The notes beneath the pieces are model-generated. The model was not told the DNA's origin. It saw nothing but the letters and a program-made list of their open reading frames with translations, and ran no database searches. Positions 44,410 to 54,071 of a stretch of DNA of 64,000 bases are shown one piece after another (positions within the stretch are counted from its first letter, which is position 1; each line of letters begins with the position of its first letter). The position numbers and the translations under genes were made by a program. Source of the DNA: Hysterangium stoloniferum (Eukaryota > Basidiomycota > Agaricomycetes > Hysterangiales > Hysterangiaceae). The DNA lies in the NCBI GenBank assembly GCA_015178975.1, contig WHVD01000002.1, positions 868,001-932,000 of the forward strand, read 5' to 3'.

Positions 44410-45159
44410 TTTTTTTTTTTGTTATATTTGTATCCCGCTTCAAGCAACAATGGCTAACTGCGGCTAGGGGGTGGAAAGGCCCCCAGCTCAACTATGCTTA
44501 GTAAGAAGTTCCGAGTGAGCTACGTGGCTACGATGGATTTTAGAGGGCTCGAGTCAGGGTGGGGACGGCGTAAGTCGGCGTACGGAGTCGGATGTAGCTG
44601 GAAGGAGAAAGGAAAGAGAAGACCGGGAGAGGGATATGTACATCGGCCATGCCGTTCAGGGACAATCTGTTGTGGAGGGATTGGGGGAGAGGTGTGGGGC
44701 GAGCGGGGGAGTCGGTGTCGCAACGGAACGAGGAGGCTCTATTCGTAGGGGCGTGGTGCAAAGGCAGAGGTTTGGCAGATAAATTTTGCAACTGCTCTGA
44801 GCCCAGACTTTTACCCAGCAGAAAGGCCAGGTCGAGACCGCGTGGGACCTTCCGTAGGGGCCCACGCCAATCTTCGTAGAGGGGGCAGCTCTTTAAGATG
44901 TGGTCGCGCGTTTGGAGGGGTGCATATCCACAAAGGCATGCAGTGGGCAGGTTGGGGAGGAAGCGGTTGTAGTATTCCCCAAGGAAGCCGTGCCCAAAGA
45001 TTGCTTGAATGAAGCGAGTGTGCTGTGCACGGGAACCGGTGAAACCTTTGTGGATGGCAGCGAGTTTGAGTGAGGGTGGTTTGGTGAGGACGAGAGCGGA
45101 AGCATTAGTGTGTGGCTTGGCTGCCCACTCTTTGCCCCATTCTTTGACTGCGTGGAATT
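44410..45159 (-). mobile_element. LINE (non-LTR retrotransposon), 5'-truncated
   Basis: Minus-strand reading gives the end of a LINE polyprotein: RFIQAIFGHGFLGEYYNRFLP, then a C-x-C ... H-x4-C finger (CLCGYAPLQTRDHILKSC) and PLYEDWRGPL, typical of the tail behind the RNase H domain in fungal Tad/I-like LINEs. It is cut at the 5' side, as usual for LINEs, and ends in an 11-base A run at 44420-44410. Flanking 17-base duplications TGTCACGTGCCTCCATC (44393-44409) and TGTCATGTGCCTCCATC (45160-45176) differ by one CpG transition. The frame stays open through 44540. Confidence 0.88.
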
Positions 45160-45506
45160 TGTCATGTGCCTCCATCAGAGAACCTGGACAAATAAATTCG
45201 TCCAAACTAAGCTACATCGTTAAAAATATTTCACGTGGAAGGAAAAAGAGATATGTATCTAATTCACTAGGAACTTGGTCGGAAGTGTTGGTAATCAACC
45301 TGACATCCCTAGAATATTATAGGATATTTTGGAATATACTTAACATAGCTTTAGTAATATCTCTGTCATCCCTTCCAGAACCTTCTTCCCTGTAGATATA
45401 TATCATCCCCAGTAGTTCACTCATAGATAGAAGCCAAGTTATATCTACTGTGGTCTCCGCAAGTTCCCAATAGGAAGGACCCCGTGATTTAAGAAGATAA
45501 AAGTGT

Positions 45507-45593
45507 AGCCTCAAGCAGGAATTGAACCTGCAACCTCACGACTCTTACCCGGTAAGTAAGAGTCTTATACTCTACCGATTGAGCTACCAAGGC
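45507..45593 (-). tRNA. tRNA-Lys(CTT) with a short intron
   Basis: Acceptor arms GCCTTGG and TTGAGGC pair (with G-T pairs), D arm GCTCAATCGGTAGAG, T arm GCAGGTTCAATTCCTGC. The anticodon loop has CTT at positions 34-36 after TAAGACT; an intron of about 14 bases (CTTACCGGGTAAGA) follows position 37, the standard place. The anticodon stem has one A-G mismatch in this reading. The internal A and B boxes for RNA polymerase III look intact. It is probably functional, though a member of a small duplicated family with pseudogenes next door. Confidence 0.82.
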
Positions 45594-45720
45594 ATGAGAT
45601 CCACATCGTGACACATGTTGCACCACGACACCACCGTTGTTACGTTCTGCATTTGAATCTGCTATCTTTTCCCCCATTCCAGGCTTATTTGTCATATTAC
45701 ACCTTGACTTTGATGTACTA
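45594..45720 (-). repeat. tRNA-Lys upstream flank, repeated unit
   Basis: The bases upstream of the tRNA (TCTGCATTTGAATC-GCTATC-TTTTCCCCCATTCCAG and TACACCTTGA-TTTG) recur at 46745-46830. The part touching the tRNA (GAGCTACCAA-GCA, then CACATGTTGCACCAC) recurs at 46328-46395. Together they show the tRNA plus flank was copied two or three times. Confidence 0.7.
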
Positions 45721-45912
45721 GTATTCACAGTGTGAAAAGGATAAAGTCATAAGGTTAACTCAATATATCTTGGGATGTGAATCTTAACTTCTATATAGTC
45801 CTGCATATGCATGTTTAGTACTTAATGGCTTGTTCCATAATTCTTAAAATATTTCATGCATTTCAAAAAAAAAAGATATATGTAGGAAGTGATTTGACTG
45901 GATAAAAGCACA

Positions 45913-46000
45913 GCCTTAGACAGGAATCGAACCTGCAACCTTAAGACTCTTACAGTAAGAGGGACTGTAAGAGTCTTACACTTATAGTACCTGTATATGC
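45913..46000 (-). pseudogene. tRNA-Lys pseudogene
   Basis: The 3' half (AAGGTTGCAGGTTCGATTCCTG then TCTAAGGC) and the anticodon region GTAAGACTCTTAC match the tRNA at 45507-45593. The 5' acceptor and D arm are replaced by unrelated sequence and the intron region is longer, so no cloverleaf can form. Confidence 0.7.
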
Positions 46001-46051
46001 GGCTACAAGATGTTTCATAAGTAATAGGATAATAGTAAATGATTGCACACA

Positions 46052-46085
46052 TACCTCAGTGAGTGAATAACTTTCACTGAGGTAT
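46052..46085. other. Hairpin ACCTCAGTGA ... TCACTGAGGT
   Basis: Arms of about 11 bases around GTGAATAACTT. The same kind of hairpin occurs in the copia LTRs (23776-23812, 28564-28600) and in the small element at 28759-28789. Confidence 0.7.
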
Positions 46086-46509
46086 ATGGCGAATTTTGTG
46101 TCCTTTTATTTACTTTGTAATTATTTAGGGGAGTCTTTAGGAGAGTAAAAAAGAAGAAATTTAGATACTCGAAGTTTCTAGCTAATTGCATCATTAAAGG
46201 AGAGATATATAATCAAAGGAGTTAGTTCCCCCTTATGGCACCATAGTATATGTGCATATATGCGCATACACTCGTCATTGCGGATTCAATCCCAGTCTCG
46301 GTTTATGTGAAGACTTGTATTATTAACATGAGCTACCAAAGCACAGTTGATAAGGTCCACATGGTAACACATGCAGAACCACAGCACTACTGTTGTGATG
46401 TTCACTGGGATAACCCCCCTCTCCAAAAGAAATTCAGGATCCTTAGTAGAGCCTTATTTTATATAACCTCCAACAATCGTCCATTGAATTGTCATAAGAG
46501 TTAAAATTG

Positions 46510-46640
46510 ATAAGGGATCTTTTGAGGATCCAAACGTTTGTTGAATTCGAAACCCTGCAATCACATGTTTGGTTATGGATCTTTAAGGATCCAAAAGCTT
46601 ATTGGATTCTAAACCTGCCAATCACATGTTGGATCCTTAA
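46510..46640 (+). repeat. Tandem duplication, about 62-bp unit
   Basis: Two units with GGATCTTT-AGGATCCAAA, TTGGATTC-AAACC and GCCAATCACATGTT (46515-46570 and 46577-46637), with a partial third (GGATCCTTAA). Non-coding. Confidence 0.75.
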
Positions 46641-46859
46641 CTGAGTTAAACTTGCTCAAGGATCCGATGAGTGATTGGCAAAGTTTATATAACATAAACA
46701 TCTACTAAAGATGCTAAATAATTTTGGAACAAGGGCTTTTCCCAGTGGTTCTGCATTTGAATCAGCTATTTTTTCTCCCATTCCAGACTGATTTGTCCTA
46801 CTACACCTTGATTTTGTTGTACTTCCACCAAGCCTGAGGATTGAGCATTCTTTGGTCAT

Positions 46860-48351
46860 CCCCCATACTCATCTATGTATAATGCCTGATGGTATTTTTG
46901 TGAGGTTAGAAATGAGTAAACAATACTTCATCTGGGAAACTTTATAATTCTCCTTGGCTAGATATCTGTTTTCATAGGCTCAGAGTGTGGGGGCAACTGT
47001 CAACACTGCTGAATGTAGATGTTCACACAAACATGGACTGCCATGACACCGAGTCAGAAGTCTGTTTAAAGGGGAGGGCTTCTCTGTGAGGGAAAATCTA
47101 GCATGAGGGAACACCCAGCCTAGACAGCATGGGATTAGATGTGTAGGTTTTTGGTTCTAGGGATTATATTAAATGGAAACCAATGAAAGTAGATAAAGGT
47201 GTTTGGATACAGCATCCAGCTCTCACACTTTTTCAGCTCTTCCCCCAGGAGAATCTATGAATTACATGGTAATGGCCCAATGCAGCATCGAACTGAATTT
47301 GAGATGCACATTGGATGCAAATTGGGATTACAGATGGTGCATGATCTTGGATGAGGTTAGACAAATTCCAGGTACACCAAGCCTTTCTGGACTATCAAGC
47401 CAAGCCCCAATATTCATAGCTCTCTTCTTTGGGACCATCTCTATAACTCTACAGACAGGCATAAGTCTGATACATACATATATCTGCTATCAACCTGTCA
47501 AGCTGGGTTGATCAATGATCATGCCATTATAGATCCACATCATGAAGCTAACACCAACACTGGATCTGCTCCCTGCTGTTTCTGGTGAAGCAGAATCATC
47601 AATGGCATATGTCATATGGAATGCCTAGCTACATCTCCCTTCAGCTCATTGAATGGATACTCTAAGGAATTTGGATTCAGTGGTGAGGGAAAAGTATCTT
47701 AGAGGATGAATCAATGACAAGGAGGGAGCCTTCCCAATATCTGCCTATCTTTAACAATTCAAACATCACACGCACTGCTCTATTCCCCACATGCATGCCA
47801 CTGAATGTATAAGGATATTTATCACCCCAAGTTTCCAGAACAACCCTAATGCATGGTATCCTCCATGGAGTGCTAGGCATGGCTTCAGTGGTATATTCGA
47901 ATTGCTCAGAGAATATGGAAGTGAAAGAGGCCATGAGTTCAGCAGGAGGAGAGACAGCATACTAAGCTTGTAGGTTCAGGCACAGATTGGCCTGACATTG
48001 GTGAATGAGGTAATGAGGATGACATGTTAAATTACAGAGGTGATTGGGATAGTGCTGGTCCTGTGTGTTGGATGAGTGGATAAGCTTTGATGGCTGCTTC
48101 AAGATTTGGTGTCATGCACTGGGGCATGGCATACCAGGTAGAGAGGTTAACAAGGAAACTGATGTTATCAGAAAGAATTGTATGAACATGAGAAAAATGG
48201 ATTGTTTGGGAGAATCAAAGTGTATGTAGTTTGTGAAATAGACCAATAGCATCTATAGAGGATATTCACAATTTATTACATAAATATACAAAATGTTATG
48301 GAAATGTCCTCATATTTTAGGAGTTTACAAGGCTATGACTCATGGGGGGGG
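46860..48351. other. 1.5-kb stretch without a recognised gene
   Basis: Frames of up to 102 codons (47203-47511 plus) lack recognisable motifs. The last 30 bases (CAAGGCTATGACTCATGGGG) belong to the dispersed repeat also seen at 30115 and 38010-38090. Confidence 0.4.
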
Positions 48352-49204
48352 GGTTATGACTGGAAACCCCACCAGACTCCGGGCATTACCCTATACACAC
48401 CCACACCCTACACACACTAGTTATCAGTTTACTGGAATACCCACTGGGACCTGGACATCAATCCTGCTCATGCCTGACCTTCCCTGTCTCATGTATTAGT
48501 CACCAGAATACCCACCTGGGACCCGTGCATGTCTGTCCTGTCTATCCCCGACCCTGTTCCATGCATCAGTCACCAGACTCCTCTTGGAGAACCCATCAGC
48601 TCTCTAACTGAGCCCCATTCCTGTTATGGACAAATGACCTATCACATTTTGGACTCCACTCCTGCTCCATTCCCATTATGGTCTAATGACCTGTCATGTT
48701 TCGGACTCCACTCCACTCCGTTCCATTCCTAACACCAAACTTGGTGTTTACTTACCTCATTTCATGATTACTTGTTTGGATCTCATTATTCCCAGATTTG
48801 GTACTGCATACACTCAACAGTCTATATAAACTAGCTAATGTTGTACATACAATCCAGTCAGAAAATCAACTAAGTTTTCAGCTTAAGATTTCCTGCTCTA
48901 TTCCTCTCTTTGAAACACACCACTATTTATCCTGTCAGAGCCCACAGGCTCTGACCTATCTATCTCTACCTCTGACTCTACCTGTTACTTGACCCTCAAC
49001 CTCCAACCCTCAACCTCCGACTCGACCTGTTACTCGACCTCTGACTTATCACCTACTCCCAGACTCCCTGGGATTCCCATCTGCCTGTCTGAAATTGGAC
49101 AAAATGATCTTGCGAGGGCACAGCCTATGAGCTGAAGCAACATCCTACTGGAATATCTGTGGGTTCCCCAGAACCCTCTGCTAAGCTCCGTGCACTCCTT
49201 AACA
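48352..49204 (+). mobile_element. 5' LTR of the partial Ty3/gypsy element, family A
   Basis: Matches the solo LTR at 40564-41267 throughout and ends GTGCACTCCTTAACA. TATA box TATATAAA at 48823-48830. Its element continues into gag-pol, which ties family A to Ty3/gypsy. Confidence 0.9.
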
Positions 49205-49206
49205 GT

Positions 49207-49216
49207 ATTTTCTGAC
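49207..49216 (+). promoter_or_regulatory. Proposed self-primer binding site, family A
   Basis: ATTTTCTGAC starts two bases after the LTR. Its exact complement GTCAGAAAAT lies in the LTR at 48857-48866, 34 bases downstream of the TATA box, just where transcription should start. This is the layout of Tf1-type self-priming, in which the RNA 5' end folds onto the site. No match to a tRNA 3' end is apparent. Confidence 0.65.
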
Positions 49217-49239
49217 CAAGACTTGCAGATTGTGTCAAT

Positions 49240-51480
49240 ATGCCACCAAGAAGAAAAGCGCACGTACAAGAATCATTACTTGGACCATCGACTCTTCATT
49301 GCCCACTTACTTTGTATACCAGCCAGACACTCACAAACCAGCCAGACACCATGGAAGAGGCCCATATCGAAGAAGTCCTGGAAAACCCAGATGAATCCAA
49401 GCACAAGGAGAAGTCTGTGGCCCCCGACAAGGGCAAAGGTGTTGAAAATTCCCCATCTAATGATTGACGGCCACTTTCAGATCCCACTTCTGAGTATTTA
49501 GCAATCACCTTAGAAATATTGATGAATCACATGCTCAGAGAGGGTAAAAAGAAGGATCCGGAACCTCCACGGTCAAAAGTCAATGCTCCAGAACCCTTCA
49601 TGGGTTCCAACCCCAACAAAATTTCCACTTTCCTCATGCAATGTCACTTCCATTTCCGCAATCAATCTGCCACATTCTCCACAGACTCCCGAAAAGTCAA
49701 TTATGCACTCTCATACCTCTCGGGATCCATGTTGAAATGGTTTGAACTGGCTTTTAGCAGACTTTCCGAGGAAGAGCCACTCTGGCTTGAAGACTGGACG
49801 TGTTTGTTGAAGAGCTAGAAACCAACTTTGGCCTGTATGACCCTACCGGAGAAGCCGAGAATAGTCTCACCAATCTTCATATGAAGGACACCCAGCGCAT
49901 CATGGACTACATTGTCCAGTTCAACAATCTTGCAGCTTGTTGTCAGTGGGGCAATCCCGCTCTCTGCAACCAGTTCTATGCTGGTCTGCCATCCCACCTT
50001 AAAGATGAAGTCTCAAAAGGAGAAGATGGCAAGCCAAAAACATTGTTCTGTATGCACCTCAAGGCTCAAAATGTGGATGCATGCTATTGGGAACATCATG
50101 TGGACGTTGCCTGCGAGACCTCCATGGACAAGGTCAACAAGTCCACAGCTAATAAAACCAACAACAACACTCCATCCACTAGCAACCAAAATTCCATGCA
50201 ATCTGACAAGAAGAACAATAAAAAGTCTTCTAACAACAACAACAACAACAACAACAACAAAGGTCAACAGTCTGGCAAGCAAACTGGAAAACCCGACCTC
50301 ACAGGCAAGCTCAGACCCAATGACAAACTGACCCCACAAGAAAGACAATGTTGTATGGACAATAACCTTTGTCTCTTGTGTGGAAAACCCAGTCATCGAG
50401 TTCCAGAATGTCCATTGGCGAAGCAAACTATACAAAAGGTCAAACAGCCAAAGCCTCCTCCATGGAAACTCCATTGAAGGACAAACCGGCTTCTGACTCG
50501 AAAAAAGAGTAAGCAATCCCATGGACTCTGCAAAAAGCTGACCGGCTTCTGGCCCACAGAGAGTACGACTTAAAAATCGACCTTGAAGAAGGCACCCAGC
50601 CACCCCTTGGACATATCTACCCACTTTCCTCCACGGAACTTTCCACAATCCCCGATTTCCTGGATGAACATTTGTCCATAGGTTTTATCAGACCCTCTAA
50701 ATCTCCTTTTGGAGCACCTGTTCTGTTTGTCAAGAAAAAAGATGGATCCCTTAGACTATGTGTTGATTTCAGAGGACTCAACACTGTCACAAAAAAGGAT
50801 AAGTATCCACTCCCACTTATACCTGATCTGCTCCATGCTCCATGGAATTCTCGGATTTACACCAAAATAGACCTTAAACATGCCTACCATTTGGTCCGGA
50901 TCTCCATGGGAGACGAGTGGAAAACCACTTTCAGAACCCGTTATGGGGCCTTTGAGTGGTTGGTGATGCCCTTCAGGCTCACCAATGCTCTGTCTGTTTT
51001 TCAGCATTTTATTAATGATATTTTCTCTGACATGCTCGATGTATGCATCATTGTTTACTTGGATGACATTCTTATCTACTCCGAGGACCCTGTGGAACAT
51101 GACAAACAAGTCCATGAAGTTCTCTGGAGACTCAGACAACATGGTTTATTCATGAATGGTAAAAAATGTACTTTTGACATGGACTCTGTGGCATGGATGA
51201 AATGAAAGTACAAGTCATTAAAGATTGGGCAGAACCCAGAAAAGTCAAAGATATACAATTTTTCCTCAGCTTTGCCAATTTTTACAGAGGGTTTATCTGT
51301 GGATATTCCGAAATCATGGTCCCCCTTACTCGTCTTACTTGCAAGGGCACTCCATAGAATTTTAACGATAAGTGTCAAAAACCTTTCAATCTTTTGAAAG
51401 ATTCTTTTTCTTCAGCTCCAATTTTTTTGCATTGGAAACCGGACTTTCCGCTCATTGTTGAGATGGATGCCTCAGACTAC
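49240..51480 (+). mobile_element. Ty3/gypsy gag-pol fossil, family A (partial)
   Basis: In order: gag N-terminus (MPPRRKAHVQESLL), the gag core (NAPEPFMGSNPNKISTFLMQ, DSRKVNYALSYL), an Asn-rich linker, a zinc knuckle (CLLCGKPSHRVPEC, about 50375), reverse transcriptase ([19 protein letters not shown] ... [10 protein letters not shown]) and the start of RNase H. It stops near 51480, where AT-rich foreign sequence begins; no integrase or 3' LTR follows. Broken in several places. Its protein is close to the family B element, so A and B are sister chromovirus-like lineages. Confidence 0.93.
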
Positions 51481-51900
51481 TTTCAGCAATATTTCATGCA
51501 AATCTAGTGTGCACCTTACATAATGCAAAGTGCTGTAATAGATAGTGCCCTGACAGAAACTGCCAATGGAGGGTGTTTATAATTACTATAATCTCAAATA
51601 TTTACTAATAAAAGTCTTATTTTTACAAAACTCCATCTTTAAATATGATATCTATTCTGAAACAATTATACCATCAAAAAACAACCATCAGAAATAGTTC
51701 TCTGTATTACATTTTATACAACCCATAGTTATTTAACAAATTCCATTGCATATAATTTCCTTCCTTTTACAGATGCCTACTAATAGTTTTTTATTAGTAC
51801 TTTGTTTTTTAAAAGTTGTAATGTAGTTATTTCCATGTAAAATATGCAAAATATTATTGGAAATTTTTCATACCACAGCTGTCTTTATTAAGTAAAACCC
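51481..51900. other. AT-rich sequence, probably flank of the Helitron fragment
   Basis: No gene seen. The LTR at 51901-61947 has matching AACCC duplications at both ends, so this stretch was once contiguous with 61953 onward, which leads into the Helitron helicase. It may be the 3' part of that Helitron. Confidence 0.4.
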
Positions 51901-52078
51901 TGTTAGGATATGTACAGGGTGGGTCTCCAGAGAAACCTGTGGGATATCGGGCAGGACTTGGCTTCAGCTTATAGGCTGCGCCCTCACTAGATCGTGTTGT
52001 CCAATTTCAGATGGGCAGATGGGAATACCGGGGAGTCCGGGCAGGGGTCGTGGGTCGAGGGGTCATAGGTCAGAGGTC

Positions 52079-52664
52079 TGTTAAGTGCCGTGTCGGGAAC
52101 TTATTCCGGAACTATCGGGAAGTCACCGGAAGTCGGAAACTACTAGATGGGGTCAGGACGTCGGCTTCAGCTTATGTGCTGCGCCTCTACGCAAACGCTC
52201 AATGTCCTTAATTTCAGAGGTGAGACTTATGATGGAAGATACGGATATTCAGAGTTCTGAAGAGTTCCGAATATCGAGCGTACAGAAAGACGGGAGAAGG
52301 AATAAGAAACTAAGTCGATATCAGATCTAAGGTAAAGTACAAATTCGTGGAAACTAATATAAGTCTGCTCATTATTGTACTACAAACTAAGACCATAATA
52401 AGACGGAAACGGAAGTGTTCTTAAAACGGAAATACAATAAGACATATTAGGAAGACAATATTCCGTAACGGGAATATAACAAACAAAACGAGTGAATACT
52501 TGTCAACAGACAAATTACCAAATGCGGAACAAGGGAAGAATGCGGATGATACGGTAACTATGATGTTCCGTAGTCGGAGGTCAAAAGTCGGAAGTCGGGG
52601 ATCGGAAGTCAGGAGTGGGAGATCGGAAGTCGGATATTGAAACATCTGGGAATGGGTCATAACA
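52079..52664 (-). mobile_element. 3' LTR of the family B element
   Basis: 586 bp, TGTTAAGTGCCGTG to GGTCATAACA on the plus strand. The adjacent plus-strand GTACCCCCC corresponds to the polypurine tract next to a 3' LTR. Confidence 0.95.
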
Positions 52665-52844
52665 GTACCCCCCTGTTAGGCCGAAATCCCATAGAGGCGA
52701 TTAGGTACTAAGTGTTTGAAGCGACAGCTGATTGTTATGTGTCGTGAAATTTACGCAAATATGGAGGTGAGAGTTTCGGCTGTTATTCTGAGTATAAAAA
52801 CCTCCAAATATTCGAATTAATGTTTTTGTTTCTTCAACCACAAC

Positions 52845-53984
52845 TTGTATGTCGATTCGTTGTTCATCACTACCCCGGAAAACTCAGATACCGAAATATC
52901 CATACTTCAAAAGATGTCGAAGGTTGCAGAACTTCAACAAAAATGCCAGAAAATGGAGGAGTTGAAGCGACGACAGGAGGAGGAGGAAAGAGCGTTGATG
53001 CAGGAGTTGAAAGATGTGGAAGAGGCGGAAAAACGGGAATTGGAGCGGGCGAAGGCGGAAAAAGAAGCGTGGATACGGAAAATGGTGGAGGCGCAGAAAA
53101 AGAAAGAAGAGGTGGAAAGATTACAGCGGGAGTTGGAGGTGGCGGAAAAACTGAAGGAGATAAGGGAAGGAAAGGTAAGTTTGACCCATACATTCCGTGA
53201 TTCCAACCGATAACTATTGATGCAGCGAAAAGCCGTGGAGGTGGAAGTAGAGGGAAAAGCTGGACCTTTGAGTCCTAAAGTAAGTGCATCTGTAAAGGAA
53301 ACGGTAGTTGTTTAACTTCCGAAACAGAAACCAAAGGTCAAAGCTCCGGAACGAATGGAAGTTGTCCACGAAACTCCGTGTTATCGATGTTCCATACGGA
53401 ACATGACTTGTTGGAAGCAGAAGGTAAAATGGGGTGTAACTTGCTATCCCTGCGCGGTTCTCAAACTTCCGTGCACCCTTGCCTCAAAAAGGGTTCCAAA
53501 AGGTGAGAAGACTCCGAAAACTAACGACGTGGGAATTTCAGGAGTGGCCAAAGCTACGGAAACTGAAGCGTCGAAAACGGATAGTACGGGCATTGAGCTT
53601 CTCAAGGAAACCGTCGACGCATTGGTTTTTATCGGGACAGAAGTCATGAAAATGCGGGATACAATGGATCACCATAATGATATCCAGGAGAAAGGTTTCC
53701 GTTCGTTGATCCGGAATTTCCGGAGGCAAAACAATTTCCTGGAGAAGATAATGGTTAGCATTGGTGTAATCACAGTATCCGAGGGGTTTTCCGATAAGGC
53801 ACGGGAAAAACCTAATGATTCGTTGGTGGAATGTGTTGAAAAGAGGTGGGCATCGGGAAAAGGGCCGGAAGAATCAGAGAGTGAGGATGAAGAGGTGCAG
53901 GATATGGGGGAAAGTGCGGAAATTGCTGAAGAGCCAGAAGTTGGGATGGAAGGTGGATTTGGGGTGTCAGAGACTTTGAGATAG
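52845..53984 (+). CDS. Accessory ORF, antisense to gag-pol: coiled coil plus Cys-rich protein
   Basis: Three plus-strand open segments lie between pol and the 3' LTR. The first (ATG likely at 52914, MSKVAELQQKCQKMEELKRR) is a continuous Glu/Lys/Arg heptad coiled coil of about 80 residues. Two short intervals with GTAAGT donors and CAG acceptors (53175-53225, 51 nt; 53280-53327, 48 nt) separate the segments and look like spliceosomal introns. The last segment holds CYRCSIRNMTC then CYPCAVLKLPC, a six-Cys cluster loosely like a Zn2Cys6 finger, a helical middle and an acidic tail (EESESEDEEVQDMGE). It belongs to no standard retrotransposon part. It may be a captured host gene or a lineage-specific accessory protein. 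Function unknown. Confidence 0.7.
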
Positions 53985-54071
53985 ATTTAATAATATTTTT
54001 TTTGACTTGCAAAACCTAAAGTGAGTGTGAACATGGAAGTGTCGGAAACTGAACAGAAAAGAACAGAAAGA

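Noticed and set aside
46290-46345. Possible third tRNA
   Set aside because: Only GAGCTACCAAAGCACA and a few T-arm-like bases match; no acceptor pairing or anticodon arm.
47203-47511. 102-codon plus-strand frame with a hydrophobic end
   Set aside because: No motif, no repeat support, AT-rich context; the hydrophobic stretch alone is not enough.
50013-50648. 211-codon minus-strand frame with a poly-Val run
   Set aside because: Shadow of the Asn-rich gag linker of the family A element (AAC repeats read as GTT).
52870-53193. 107-codon Pro/Ser-rich frame on the minus strand
   Set aside because: It is the shadow of the plus-strand coiled coil; the plus frame has heptad structure and apparent splice sites.
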